Shown here piece after piece: positions 1-8,799 of a stretch of 64,000 bases of DNA. The notes under the pieces are model-generated. The model did not search any database. It was not told the origin of the DNA and saw only the letters and a list, made by a program, of their open reading frames with translations. Positions within the stretch are counted from its first letter, which is position 1; each line of letters opens with the position of its first letter. Made by a program: the position numbers and the translations under genes. This stretch comes from Paenibacillus terricola (GTDB taxonomy: Bacteria; Bacillota; Bacilli; Paenibacillales; Paenibacillaceae): positions 930,001 through 994,000 of the forward strand of contig NZ_JACXZA010000001.1 in NCBI RefSeq assembly GCF_014779765.1, written 5' to 3'.

Positions 1-15
1 ATGGAGGTTAAAGCG

Positions 16-606
16 ATGTTTGCTCGATCGGAATCCTCGCGTCACTCGCATCCGGTGCGCCTAGCTATCTTGATTGGTTGTATTGGAGCATTGCTTGCTG
101 GATTTGGTGTTTATCGGATGAAGCAGGGGACACAAGACAGCTGGCAGCCATTGAATGAGAGTCTTAACGCGTTGCTGACGGAGGAAGCATCGGGATCGCC
201 AGCAAGAGCAACGGCTGCGCCTGTTGATGCGGCAATCCCAAGCGCGAAACCCAACGGAGCAGATGCTTCTCAACAAGCGGGAAACAATAGTGTCGCAACT
301 ATTGCTGTTTCACAGACTGCTCCTAATGCCAGTTTACCTGAAACAGCACAACCACCTTCAGCTCCAGCTGCCGAAGAGTCAAGCGCCGTCGTGAGCGCCG
401 CTCCCGATGGGCGCATCGACATCAATCACGCCACTGCTCAGCAATTAGACGAGCTGCCGGGCATCGGACCGGCGAAGGCTGCGGCAATCGTTGCCGATCG
501 TGAGGCGAACGGCCCTTTCCGGTCGGTTGATGATTTGGACCGTGTGAAAGGCATCGGAGCGAAGATGATCGAGAAGCTGCGCGCCTCTGTTGTAGCTCTT
601 CCATAA
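16..606 (+). CDS. comEA: ComEA, DNA receptor for transformation
   Basis: Membrane-anchored double-stranded DNA binding protein that captures DNA outside the membrane and passes it to the ComEC channel. An ATG at position 1 opens the same frame, but GGAGG at 4-8 is ideally spaced before the ATG at 16, so that start is chosen (196 aa). Residues about 16-35 form one membrane helix. A long Ala/Pro/Ser-rich linker follows, and from about residue 132 to the end a tandem helix-hairpin-helix domain carries the motifs LPGIGPAKA and VKGIGAKMI. The folded middle domain reported in Bacillus/Geobacillus ComEA is not apparent; the linker looks disordered. It is followed at close distance by comEB and comEC, the classical comE order. 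The identification rests on the HhH domain, the topology and the neighbours. Confidence 0.93.
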   Translation: MFARSESSRHSHPVRLAILIGCIGALLAGFGVYRMKQGTQDSWQPLNESLNALLTEEASGSPARATAAPVDAAIPSAKPNGADASQQAGNNSVATIAVSQTAPNASLPETAQPPSAPAAEESSAVVSAAPDGRIDINHATAQQLDELPGIGPAKAAAIVADREANGPFRSVDDLDRVKGIGAKMIEKLRASVVALP

Positions 607-684
607 ATATGCGACAATAAACGGTAACATCAGTTGCATCGGCTCCTAGGGAGAGCGAGGCTGCAAGGAAAGGACGATATACGA

Positions 685-1215
685 ATGACACAAGCTAATC
701 AAGATGCATCCCGTAAGGACTGGGATACGTATTTCATGGATATCGCTTATATGGTTGCTACAAGATCCCGCTGCAATCGGCGGCATGTCGGCGCGGTGCT
801 CGTGCAAGGGAAGAAGCTGTTAGGGACGGCTTACAACGGCGCCCCAATGGGTGTAGAAGATTGTCTGGAAGCCGGTTGTATGATCGTCGAGGAATATGCG
901 ATGGATATCGTGGACGGCGTAGAGGCAATGGTGAAGAAAGAGCGCTGCATCCGAACGATCCATGCAGAGCAAAATTTGTTATTATTCACTGACCGGAACG
1001 ATCGTGAAGGTTCAACCGTTTATGTAACCGATCAACCGTGCTGGACTTGCGCGAATATGCTCGCCAACAGCGGCATCCGCGAGATCGTGTTCCATCGGCC
1101 ATATCCGAAGGACAGCGAGAAGGTAGAGACTTTGATGCGGAGCAAAGGCATTATTTTTCGAACAATCGACCAATATGAACCGCCTGAGAAAACTTCTCGT
1201 TCGGTCATCTCATAA
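685..1215 (+). CDS. comEB: ComEB, dCMP deaminase family protein
   Basis: Cytidine/deoxycytidylate deaminase-fold protein of 176 aa. By family it converts dCMP to dUMP with a catalytic zinc; in Bacillus the protein has also been linked to competence. The zinc ligands are visible as HAE in TIHAEQN and as PCWTC in the second half. The frame is open from 634, but AAGGAAAGG just upstream of 685 and the conserved N-terminus (DWDTYFMDIA) favour the ATG at 685. It lies between comEA and comEC and is closed by a strong terminator, so comEC transcription may be partly separate. Confidence 0.93.
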   Translation: MTQANQDASRKDWDTYFMDIAYMVATRSRCNRRHVGAVLVQGKKLLGTAYNGAPMGVEDCLEAGCMIVEEYAMDIVDGVEAMVKKERCIRTIHAEQNLLLFTDRNDREGSTVYVTDQPCWTCANMLANSGIREIVFHRPYPKDSEKVETLMRSKGIIFRTIDQYEPPEKTSRSVIS

Positions 1216-1233
1216 CGAAACTAACAGAGGAAG

Positions 1234-1282
1234 AACCTCTCGTGCACTCCTTCACATAAGGGATGTACGAGAGGTTTTTTTT
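1234..1282 (+). terminator. Rho-independent terminator between comEB and comEC
   Basis: A perfect 10-bp stem (1234-1243 with 1267-1276, AACCTCTCGT pairing ACGAGAGGTT) is followed by a run of T to 1282. It sits only 28 nt before the comEC start, so comEC would need read-through. Confidence 0.85.
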
Positions 1283-1309
1283 GTGTCTTGCGGACAAGGA
1301 GGATGGCAC

Positions 1310-3958
1310 TTGATCAATCGGAGAATAATCGTCTGGCTCGCTGTATGCTGGACACTCGGCATAGCTGTCACAAGCCAGCCGTTGCTCGTAAAGTGGCTGC
1401 TGAGTGGAGGACTTATTCTCATGCTAACAGCAGCCGTATTGATGAAAGAGTCAACCAGCCGCGCAGCGGTGTTGTGTTTAGCTGTATGCTGCGCCGGAAG
1501 CGCGTGGGCAGCATGGTCGGATTATCGAGGGGCAACTGGTTTGCCTGATCTGTTGAAGACGGCACAAAGCAGCTATCCGCCTGTTACATTCGAAGTAGAG
1601 GTGGAAGGGATGATCCTATCTCCTATTCAGGTGGATGGAGACAGTGTGCAATTCCAGCTTCAAGCTGCATCGATACTAGTGAATGCCGAAACAACACCGA
1701 GAATCATAAATGAGAGTATACAGGTGCAATTAAAGCTGCTGACTGAAGAAGAGCAGCGGAAGGCGTATACTTGGCGGCGCGGCGAGCATATGCAGGTGAG
1801 AGGGGTGCTCGAACGGCCCTCTGGTCCTTCGAACGAAGGTGGATTTAATTATCGCTCCTATTTGCAGTCGACGAATCACATCTATTGGCTGCTGCGTGTC
1901 AAGGGGGCTGAACAAGCTTCTGTGTCACCGGGTGCACCCTATACGATAGCGGCAATGCTAGGACATATGGATGCAATCCGAAGCTGGCTCGGATCCAAGA
2001 TGGAGGAACTGTATCCAGAGGAGCAAGCAGGTTATATGAAAGGGCTTGTTCTTGGCAACAGCGACGATATGAATCCCGAGGTGTTCAGACGGTTTTCAGC
2101 GCTCGGACTTACGCATATATTAGCGATATCGGGGTTGCATGTTGCTGTCTTTCTCTATGTCGTGCATGCGCTGCTTCGGTTGATTCGTGTGCCGCGTGAA
2201 CGTGCTCTGCTTATGATGGCAGCGCTCACACCGTTCTATGTTCTTATATCCGGCGCTTCGCCCTCGGTTGTACGCGCAGGGCTAATGGCGGTCATTGGCT
2301 TGCTCGCTGCTTATGCGAATCGACTGAAGGATGGACTGCACCTTTTATCCGCATCCGCTATCTTAATGCTGTTATGGAACCCCACATACATACACAATGT
2401 CGGCTTTCAACTGTCTTACCTCGTAACAGCGGGACTGATTGTAGGTGTTGCGCCCGTACGTGCATTGCTGCCGCGCTGGCGCAAGGGGAAGGCACTGCTT
2501 GATCTTGTAGTCGTGACGTTAGTCGCACAGTTTGTCTCGTTTCCAATCTCTATTTATTACTTCAATCAGTGGAATCCGCTGTCGATTCCGGCTAATTTCG
2601 TATTTGTGCCCTTCATAAGTTTCATTGTCATGCCGTTAGGCGCAGCATCGCTAGCGCTCGGGCCGATCTGGACCTTGGTCGGTCAATGGCTTGCTGCTGC
2701 GGGACAGACGATGAACGGGCTTACCTTTATGCTCGTACAATATACGGCAGAGCTGCGAGGCTGGCAAACCGTATGGGCACAGCCGCCAATTTGGTGGATC
2801 GTATTATGGTACGTGGCGATGGGAATCGGATTTCATGCTGCAAGACAATGGTCGAATTATCGTCAAGTGAACTTGGAGAGGGCATCCGCTTCCTCAGCGG
2901 TTGACGCAATTACAATCTCGCTCGATAGCGGCGGCGAACAAGCAGGGACAACATTGAGCGGTCAGCGACAGCTTGCTGGCATGGCAGCATCCGTTATGAT
3001 GATTGCAGCCTTGCTAGGCTATGCTTGGATGCCGGATGCATTCGATCGAACTGCACAATTCAGTATGCTGGATATCGGTCAAGGCGACTCGCTGCTCATT
3101 CGGACGGGGAGCGGGAAGCATGTGCTGGTTGATGGCGGCGGTACGGTAGCTTTTGGCAAAAAGAAGGAAGCATGGCAAGTAAGACAGGATCCGTTCGAGG
3201 TCGGGCGAAAGGTGCTCGTTCCGCTGCTGAAGCAGCGAGGAGTGCATGCAATCGATTTGCTTGTCATTACGCATCTGGATTCCGATCATATTGGCGGGTT
3301 GCAAGCGGTTATCGAATCGATTCCCGTTCGAAGGATTTGGTGGAATGGCACGGTTAAACATTCGGAGGATGCAGTTAAACTAATGGAGACCGCGCTGAAG
3401 CTTCGCATTCCGATGTTCGAGGCGGCAGCGGGTATGAACTGGCAGCCTGATGATGGCGCTTCGCTTCATGTATTGTGGCCAGAAGCATCGATGTCTGCAG
3501 CGCGGCTGCGTGAAGTTGGCGATCAGAACGAAAGCAGCGTTGCGTTTCTGCTCACGTTATACGGCAGAACGTTTCTGCTGACCGGTGATATCGGTAAGGC
3601 ATCCGAACGAATGATGGTAGATCATTTTGCTGATTCGAGTGCATGTACAAGAGATTTTTCCATGAAGACATCATTTTCGACAAAAAATAAATATTGTCTT
3701 GATGTGCTGAAAGTCGCACACCATGGAAGCAAAGGCTCGACAACCTCGGAATGGTTGTCTTATTGGAAGCCTGTTTACGCAGTCATCTCGGTTGGTAAAG
3801 ATAATTTGTACCGCCATCCTAATGCAGAGACGCTGGAACGGCTTGACCATGCAGATGTTACGGTGTGGCGCACAGATCGGGACGGGGAGACAGACTTCGC
3901 GGTGAAGCCGGATGGCGAACTGTCGATTCGTTGGAGCAGGCACAAGTGGAAGGACTAG
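1310..3958 (+). CDS. comEC: ComEC, DNA uptake channel
   Basis: Polytopic membrane protein (882 aa) that forms the transformation channel and carries single-stranded DNA into the cell. The frame is open from 1175 but overlaps comEB; GGAGG at 1299-1303 places the start at the TTG at 1310. The order is an N-terminal hydrophobic segment with a DUF4131-like soluble region, a central competence domain with many helices (including LTHILAISGLHVAVF), and a C-terminal metallo-beta-lactamase-like domain. In the last, FSMLDIGQGDSLLI precedes a HxDxDHxGG motif at about residues 655-662 and a later VAHHGSKGS. The metal-binding motif is intact, consistent with the proposed nuclease role of this domain. Length is normal for the family. 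Confidence 0.95.
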   Translation: MINRRIIVWLAVCWTLGIAVTSQPLLVKWLLSGGLILMLTAAVLMKESTSRAAVLCLAVCCAGSAWAAWSDYRGATGLPDLLKTAQSSYPPVTFEVEVEGMILSPIQVDGDSVQFQLQAASILVNAETTPRIINESIQVQLKLLTEEEQRKAYTWRRGEHMQVRGVLERPSGPSNEGGFNYRSYLQSTNHIYWLLRVKGAEQASVSPGAPYTIAAMLGHMDAIRSWLGSKMEELYPEEQAGYMKGLVLGNSDDMNPEVFRRFSALGLTHILAISGLHVAVFLYVVHALLRLIRVPRERALLMMAALTPFYVLISGASPSVVRAGLMAVIGLLAAYANRLKDGLHLLSASAILMLLWNPTYIHNVGFQLSYLVTAGLIVGVAPVRALLPRWRKGKALLDLVVVTLVAQFVSFPISIYYFNQWNPLSIPANFVFVPFISFIVMPLGAASLALGPIWTLVGQWLAAAGQTMNGLTFMLVQYTAELRGWQTVWAQPPIWWIVLWYVAMGIGFHAARQWSNYRQVNLERASASSAVDAITISLDSGGEQAGTTLSGQRQLAGMAASVMMIAALLGYAWMPDAFDRTAQFSMLDIGQGDSLLIRTGSGKHVLVDGGGTVAFGKKKEAWQVRQDPFEVGRKVLVPLLKQRGVHAIDLLVITHLDSDHIGGLQAVIESIPVRRIWWNGTVKHSEDAVKLMETALKLRIPMFEAAAGMNWQPDDGASLHVLWPEASMSAARLREVGDQNESSVAFLLTLYGRTFLLTGDIGKASERMMVDHFADSSACTRDFSMKTSFSTKNKYCLDVLKVAHHGSKGSTTSEWLSYWKPVYAVISVGKDNLYRHPNAETLERLDHADVTVWRTDRDGETDFAVKPDGELSIRWSRHKWKD

Positions 3959-4088
3959 CTGTAATATACTGTAAATCCTTACTATGTACGACGACCTCTT
4001 TTTCTGTTATTCTAAAGGTTAGTTTGGTAGATAAGTCATAGGCCAATCTAATTCAATTTGAATTTCTTTAATATAATTTTAGGAAGCG

Positions 4089-4115
4089 TGCAACCTTTGG
4101 AACCGTGAAGACGTC
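4089..4115 (+). promoter_or_regulatory. Candidate ECF-sigma autoregulatory promoter
   Basis: TGCAAC (4089-4094) inside TGCAACCTTTGG is separated by 17 nt from CGTC (4112-4115). This is the layout of ECF promoters (AAC-containing -35, CGTC/CGTA -10). It lies about 30 nt upstream of the sigma gene start, fitting autoregulation. Consensus match only. Confidence 0.55.
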
Positions 4116-4145
4116 GATAAGGTTGTATGAGAGGGGGAACCTTCA

Positions 4146-4694
4146 TTGGTGGAGCCTAGTCTCATCAGAGCGGCTCAATCGGGCGATCGCGACGCTCTCA
4201 TCACCTTATTGCGCGAGATTGAAACCCATGTGTATCGGACAGCCTACTATATACTGAATAATGAGCAGGATGCGATGGACGCCGCGCAAGAAGCACTGAT
4301 CCGCATTTATACCAAAATCAATTCTTACGAAGAGAAAGCGCAATTCAAGACGTGGATTCAGCGCATTGTAACGAACATATGTATCGACAAGTTTAGACGG
4401 AACAAGCCGACGGTCTCTGTCGAGGAGCACGATCTTGTGTTCCATGAGAAGTCGAACGTCGAAGATGAAGTGCTGTCGACTTTTACAGCACAAGATATAC
4501 GACAGGCGATTGAGATGCTTCCGTCACATCATCGCGCTGTTGTCGTTCTGCGCTATTTGCAGGATTTTTCATACAATGAGATAGCAGATTCCCTTAATTT
4601 GCCGCTCAATACGGTCAAATCCTATCTATTTAGAGCAAGACAACAGCTGCAGTCGCTACTTCATGAATATCAACAAGGAGGTGTCCGCGGATGA
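4146..4694 (+). CDS. ECF RNA polymerase sigma factor (SigW-like)
   Basis: Extracytoplasmic-function sigma-70 factor, 182 aa, that directs RNA polymerase to stress-type promoters. Region 2 (about residues 27-75, with DAAQEALIRIYTKI and FKTWIQRIVTN) and region 4 (LRYLQDFSYNEIADSLNLPL, then NTVKSYLFRARQQL) are both clear. The start is TTG at 4146 with GAGAGGGGG upstream. Its stop overlaps the anti-sigma start by 4 nt, so the two are co-translated. It resembles SigW/SigM-type factors, but the subgroup cannot be fixed. It lies between comEC and holA, genes that adjoin in Bacillus subtilis. Confidence 0.9.
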   Translation: MVEPSLIRAAQSGDRDALITLLREIETHVYRTAYYILNNEQDAMDAAQEALIRIYTKINSYEEKAQFKTWIQRIVTNICIDKFRRNKPTVSVEEHDLVFHEKSNVEDEVLSTFTAQDIRQAIEMLPSHHRAVVVLRYLQDFSYNEIADSLNLPLNTVKSYLFRARQQLQSLLHEYQQGGVRG

Positions 4695-5797
4695 ATTGTC
4701 AAGAGGTGATGGCATATATGCAGAGGCAGCTGGATCATGATCTCGAAGATCATGAGGCTGAAGTGCTATTCGCACATATACGGCATTGCTCCGACTGCGC
4801 GGATACGTTCGAACGGCTTAAGCGATTGTCTCTTGAGTTAGAGAACTTGCCGAAGGTTGTTCCAGCCTTCAGTCTGGTTGATGCAATTATGCCTCAGCTT
4901 GATCAGCTTGTTCCTGAGATTAGCGCGGCTGTTGCTGAGCCGAATCAGCCTGCCGAAACCGGCGTAACGAACCGGAGAACATCCAGAAAGCGCGAGGGCG
5001 GATGGCTGAGGAACGTATCGTGGACCGCCATTGGCGGTGTTGTTACAGCTGGTATCGTCGTTGGTCTCGTACTCGTATTTGCTAATCCGGTCACGCCATC
5101 GAAGTCTGGTGACACGGCTGAACTGAAATCGATGGATATGGCCACTGCAACAGCAGATTCTGCTGCTAGCTTTACGGAGAGCGCACCTGACGCTGCGGCA
5201 GATTCAGAGAAAGTTCATATTCAATCGCCGGAGGTTTCAACGAAGAGTGCGGCGAAGGAGAATGGACGTAGCGTGACGGATAATCAGGCCAGTACGTCAG
5301 ATCCGGATGCAGCCCAGAAATACTCGGTTCAATCGCCATATGCCGATTTGCCGGCCGATACAAGCGTAACGAATGAGTATGAGGTTGCGCCGCCGAAGCA
5401 ATCGATTGCGGATGAATCGAAGAACGTGGCGAATGCGACGGGGACTGCTGGATCGGAATCGTTGGATAAGAAAGATTCCATGGCGCAGATCGTAAAGGAT
5501 CAATACGGGGAGCCAATGGCGATTACGAGCACAGGCAATTCCCAGGATGCCGATATTTCGAACGTATTGGTTTCTCCGAATGGTAAATTATCTACAGCCA
5601 TTGTCGATCAAGCGGTATTCGTTTATTCGGTCCAAGAAGGAACGGTGCTGCTCGATAGCGGCAAATTTACAGGCGAGATCGGCAGCCTGACGTGGTCGGA
5701 TGACAGCGTGTCGTTGTTCTTCGTCGTGAAGGATCAAGATGGCAACACGACTCGTTATAAGATCAATACGAAAGACTGGTCTGTGGAGAAGCAGTAA
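4691..5797 (+). CDS. Zinc-finger transmembrane anti-sigma factor
   Basis: Cognate anti-sigma factor, 368 aa, start overlapping the sigma stop (ATGA). The cytoplasmic N-terminus carries a ZAS-type zinc motif H29-x3-C33-x2-C36 (HIRHCSDC), the usual sigma-binding fold. Residues about 111-130 are a single membrane helix (TAIGGVVTAGIVVGLVLVF). The extracytoplasmic part begins with a long Ser/Ala/Asp-rich stretch and ends in a beta-rich segment with repeated strand patterns (AIVDQAVFVYSVQEGTVLL, then SVSLFFVVKDQDG). That external domain could sense envelope stress or be the target of site-1 proteolysis. An M50 site-2 protease gene lies at 36.5 kb, but nothing shows it acts here. Confidence 0.85.
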   Translation: MNCQEVMAYMQRQLDHDLEDHEAEVLFAHIRHCSDCADTFERLKRLSLELENLPKVVPAFSLVDAIMPQLDQLVPEISAAVAEPNQPAETGVTNRRTSRKREGGWLRNVSWTAIGGVVTAGIVVGLVLVFANPVTPSKSGDTAELKSMDMATATADSAASFTESAPDAAADSEKVHIQSPEVSTKSAAKENGRSVTDNQASTSDPDAAQKYSVQSPYADLPADTSVTNEYEVAPPKQSIADESKNVANATGTAGSESLDKKDSMAQIVKDQYGEPMAITSTGNSQDADISNVLVSPNGKLSTAIVDQAVFVYSVQEGTVLLDSGKFTGEIGSLTWSDDSVSLFFVVKDQDGNTTRYKINTKDWSVEKQ

Positions 5798-5884
5798 AAC
5801 GATAAACGAATCGGCACACATGCTGATGGCCTTGCGTATAGTATATAGAAGGCGTCAGCGACGGTTACCTTGACGTCGTATGAC

Positions 5885-5923
5885 CATCACCGCGGCAGGT
5901 GCCATGGACCTGCACGGCTGATG
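5885..5923 (+). other. Strong hairpin in the 3' region of the sigma/anti-sigma operon
   Basis: Nested perfect arms: CATCA/TGATG, CCG/CGG and GCAGGT/ACCTGC around a 7-nt loop GCCATGG. There is no T-run, so it is not a standard terminator. It lies 88 nt after the anti-sigma stop, ahead of a second hairpin at 5942. Confidence 0.5.
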
Positions 5924-5941
5924 TTTATATAGATGTTCAGG

Positions 5942-5978
5942 GACAAAGGGATGGAGATCAATGCTCCATCCCTTTGTT
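5942..5978 (+). terminator. Hairpin terminator before holA
   Basis: A perfect 13-bp stem (5944-5956 with 5964-5976) with a 7-nt loop, extending by two more pairs. Only a short TTGTTG tail follows, so it may be a weak terminator or a processing/stability hairpin. Confidence 0.6.
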
Positions 5979-6028
5979 GACTACATAAGAAGTGTTAGGT
6001 TTGCTCATGTTCAGCTGGGGAGGCGCCA

Positions 6029-7069
6029 ATGGAAACAACAGAAGCTTTGAAGGAACTGAAGAGCGGCAAACTCAGGCCTGTTTATGTCGCGTACGGCAGC
6101 GATCGTTATCGGATGGAGCAGTTCTCTTCGATGTTAGCGGACAAGCTGTTCAACCGCGAGGAACGGGAACTCGGCATCGTTAAGTTTGATACGTCCGAGA
6201 CGGCTATCGAGGAAGCGGCTGCAGAGGCTGAGACGCTTCCTTTCTTCGTGGATAAGAAGCTGATCATCATACGGGACGCCTCGGTGCTGGCTGCTGCAGG
6301 TGCAGGAACGAAGGAAGGCAAGATTGAGCATCGCGCTGAGCGGATGCTTGAATATATCGAACAGCCGATGGAGTCGACGATTGTGTTGTTCATGGTATAT
6401 GCAGACAAGCTTGACGAGCGTCGGAAGTTAGTTAAGCGGCTGAAGGAACAAGGGGCGCTCGTCAGCTTCAATGAGCTGGACGGTCCTGAGCTTCGCAGAT
6501 GGGTAACGCGCCGGGCAGCGGAACAAGGCCGTACGATGAAAGATGATGCAGCAGAGCTGCTCGTGACGCGTACAGGCACGCGACTTCAACAGTTAGCTCA
6601 AGAAACGGATAAGCTGTGCCTGTATGCGGGAGAGGGCGGAACGATCGATGTTACGAGCGTCGAGCTGTTGACTGCTTCGACCGTCGAAGAGGATGTATTC
6701 TCGCTTATCGATGCCATTGCAAGCATGCAGAAAGATAAGGCGCTAAATTTATATCGGGATTTGCTCCTCCGCAGGGAAGAGCCGATCAAGATCGCTGCGC
6801 TGCTTGCTTCGCAGCTGCGCCTTATGCTCCAGGTCAAGGAGCTGTCGGCGCAGCAGTATTCGCCGCAGCAGATTGCTTCGCATCTAAGCATTCATCCGTT
6901 CCGCGTGAAACTGGCTGCAGAGAAGTCGTCTAGATTATCGACGCAGCGACTGGGCGACAGCCTGTCTGAGCTCGCGGAGCTCGACTACCGTATGAAGACG
7001 GGCCAAGTGGACAAGACGCTTGGACTTGAGCTGTTTCTGCTCTCGTTCGGCGTAATGAATAGCAAATGA
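6029..7069 (+). CDS. holA: DNA polymerase III delta subunit
   Basis: Clamp-loader delta subunit, 346 aa, which opens the beta sliding clamp during its loading on DNA. The N-terminal AAA+-like domain (VYVAYGSDRYRMEQF, FVDKKLIIIRDASVL) lacks a Walker A motif, as expected for delta. The C-terminal collar domain contains LFLLSFG. The start is ATG at 6029 with GGGGAGG upstream. The place before rpsT (opposite strand) and gpr matches yqeN of Bacillus subtilis. It is closed by a 17-bp terminator hairpin. Confidence 0.93.
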   Translation: METTEALKELKSGKLRPVYVAYGSDRYRMEQFSSMLADKLFNREERELGIVKFDTSETAIEEAAAEAETLPFFVDKKLIIIRDASVLAAAGAGTKEGKIEHRAERMLEYIEQPMESTIVLFMVYADKLDERRKLVKRLKEQGALVSFNELDGPELRRWVTRRAAEQGRTMKDDAAELLVTRTGTRLQQLAQETDKLCLYAGEGGTIDVTSVELLTASTVEEDVFSLIDAIASMQKDKALNLYRDLLLRREEPIKIAALLASQLRLMLQVKELSAQQYSPQQIASHLSIHPFRVKLAAEKSSRLSTQRLGDSLSELAELDYRMKTGQVDKTLGLELFLLSFGVMNSK

Positions 7070-7112
7070 ATGAAAGAAGACTGCGTGCCTCGGCGCGCAG
7101 TCTTCTTTCATT
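7069..7112 (+). terminator. Terminator after holA
   Basis: A 17-bp perfect stem, 7069-7085 with 7096-7112, starting on the holA stop codon. The arm sequence is A/T-rich at the base, so it may act in both directions. Confidence 0.75.
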
Positions 7113-7198
7113 GAATGTGGGATTTCGTCAATAAGTAAACCCTTATGTAGGATCTCGCCATACAGCTTTCTAACGGACGTGGAATATCAGCTCAAATG

Positions 7199-7234
7199 AA
7201 AAAACGGCACCAAGTTCCGAGGAACTTGGTGCCG
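7199..7234 (-). terminator. Terminator of rpsT
   Basis: On the minus strand, a 14-bp perfect stem (7205-7218 with 7221-7234, CGGCACCAAGTTCC type) is followed by six T (7204-7199). A textbook terminator just after the rpsT stop. Confidence 0.9.
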
Positions 7235-7241
7235 TCGTTCA

Positions 7242-7514
7242 TTAAGCTTGTGCCGAAAGGGCATTCAGCTTTTTCGCCAGACGGGATTTCTTGCGGGCAG
7301 CCGCATTTTTATGAATCAGGCCTTTAGTTGCTGCTTTATCCAGCTTCTTCGTAGCTGCGACGAGTGCTGCTTTAGCAGCTGCTACGTCTGTGCCAGCGAT
7401 AGCTTGGTCAGCAGATTTAACGGCCGTGCGAAGTGCGGATTTTTGCGAAGCGTTCAGAGCGCGACGTTTCTCGCTTGTTTTTACGCGTTTGATAGCGGAT
7501 TTAATGTTTGGCAT
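7242..7514 (-). CDS. rpsT: Small ribosomal subunit protein bS20
   Basis: Ribosomal protein S20, 90 aa, which binds the 5' domain of 16S rRNA during early 30S assembly. The N-terminus [18 protein letters not shown] is diagnostic, and the body is Ala/Lys-rich throughout. The frame continues upstream, but GGAGGTGA just before 7514 fixes the start. It is transcribed alone on the minus strand between holA and gpr, with its own promoter and terminator, as in Bacillus. Confidence 0.97.
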   Translation of the reverse strand: MPNIKSAIKRVKTSEKRRALNASQKSALRTAVKSADQAIAGTDVAAAKAALVAATKKLDKAATKGLIHKNAAARKKSRLAKKLNALSAQA

Positions 7515-7570
7515 CACATTCACCTCCTGTAAAAAGGGAAAAAACCCAATACTGCAACACAACTTAAAAT

Positions 7571-7599
7571 ATCTTATCACGGGCAAGCCCAAAAAGCAA
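7571..7599 (-). promoter_or_regulatory. rpsT promoter (sigma-A type)
   Basis: On the minus strand TTGCTT (7599-7594), 17-nt spacer, TAAGAT (7576-7571) preceded by TG one base upstream (extended -10). It lies about 57 nt before the rpsT start. Confidence 0.6.
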
Positions 7600-7731
7600 T
7601 AGCAACGCATGATGTAAAACGGATAGTGTCGCTTACCTGCCACAGTTCATCCATTATATCGCATTACGCTTGAACCGCATAGAACGTACTTCGCCATCGC
7701 ACACTAAAGGCAAAGAAGGAAAGGGATGGTC

Positions 7732-8745
7732 ATGCGCATGGATCAACTCGATTTGCGTCAATTTGACGTTCGTACCGATCTCGCTCTGGAAGCGAAGGAA
7801 ATGGCGGAAACAGCTAACGGAGGTCCAATCCCGGGCGTCCACTCCGATCTTACAGACGAGGACGGCATCAAGATATCTCGCGTTCACGTCGAAACGGAGC
7901 AAGGCTCACGAGCAATTGGCAAAATGCCAGGCCGTTACGTCACACTGGAAGTGCCGGATTTGCGGAAAGGCGATACGACGCTTCAGGATAAAGTGGCAAC
8001 GAAATTCGCACAGGAGTTCGAAGCCTTCCTCGAACGTGCTGGCATTGGCAAGACAGCCAAAATTCTAATCGTTGGTTTAGGCAACTGGAACGTTACGCCC
8101 GACGCGCTTGGACCACTTGTTGTTGAGAACGTGATGGTTACAAGGCAATTTTTCGAGCTTATGCCGGATCAAGTGTCGCCGGGTTATCGGCAAGTGAGCG
8201 CAGTAGCGCCAGGCGTGCTTGGCATTACCGGCATTGAATCGAGCGAAATCGTGCTTGGCATCGTTGAGAAGACGAAACCGGATGCAGTCATTGCCATCGA
8301 CGCACTTGCATCGAAGGCGTTGGAGCGGGTGAATACGACGATCCAAATTGCAGATACTGGCATTCACCCGGGCTCTGGCATCGGTAACAAGCGCAAAGGG
8401 CTGACAAGAGAAATCCTTGGCGTACCGGTCGTTGCCATCGGCGTACCGACTGTCGTTTTCGCTTCCAATATAGTAAACGATAGTTTACGCATGCTGGAGG
8501 AACATCTGGCGAAGCATACGAGCGACGCAGGATCGCAAGTAATGGGGTTGATGCACAAAATGGAAGAGACCGAGCGGCTTCAACTCGTTCGCGAAGTGCT
8601 TCAGCCGCTGGGGCACGATCTGATCGTCACGCCCAAAGAAATCGACCAGTTCATCGAAGATATCGCCAACATTATCGCGAGCGGCTTGAATGCCTCTCTG
8701 CACGACGCCGTGGACACGTCGAACGTAGCTGCGTATACGCATTAA
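7732..8745 (+). CDS. gpr: Germination protease GPR
   Basis: Spore endoprotease that degrades small acid-soluble proteins when spores germinate; made as a zymogen in the forespore and self-processed. The frame opens at ATG 7726, but the purine-rich GAAGGAAAGG abuts that codon; ATGs at 7732 and 7738 are better spaced, and 7732 is chosen with doubt (337 aa). The N-terminus RTDLALEAKEMAE is the conserved SASP-like propeptide cleavage region. The body has the conserved core LIVGLGNWNVTPDALGP and HPGSGIGNKRKGLT. Length is normal. It lies upstream of spoIIP as in Bacillus. Confidence 0.94.
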   Translation: MRMDQLDLRQFDVRTDLALEAKEMAETANGGPIPGVHSDLTDEDGIKISRVHVETEQGSRAIGKMPGRYVTLEVPDLRKGDTTLQDKVATKFAQEFEAFLERAGIGKTAKILIVGLGNWNVTPDALGPLVVENVMVTRQFFELMPDQVSPGYRQVSAVAPGVLGITGIESSEIVLGIVEKTKPDAVIAIDALASKALERVNTTIQIADTGIHPGSGIGNKRKGLTREILGVPVVAIGVPTVVFASNIVNDSLRMLEEHLAKHTSDAGSQVMGLMHKMEETERLQLVREVLQPLGHDLIVTPKEIDQFIEDIANIIASGLNASLHDAVDTSNVAAYTH

Positions 8746-8766
8746 CGATAAACTAATCTCGCATAA

Positions 8767-8799
8767 AGAGGGGCGCATACAAGCGTCTCTCTTTTTTTT
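8767..8799 (+). terminator. Terminator after gpr
   Basis: A 10-bp stem (8767-8776 with 8783-8792, two G-U pairs) and eight T at the end. Separates gpr from spoIIP. Confidence 0.85.
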
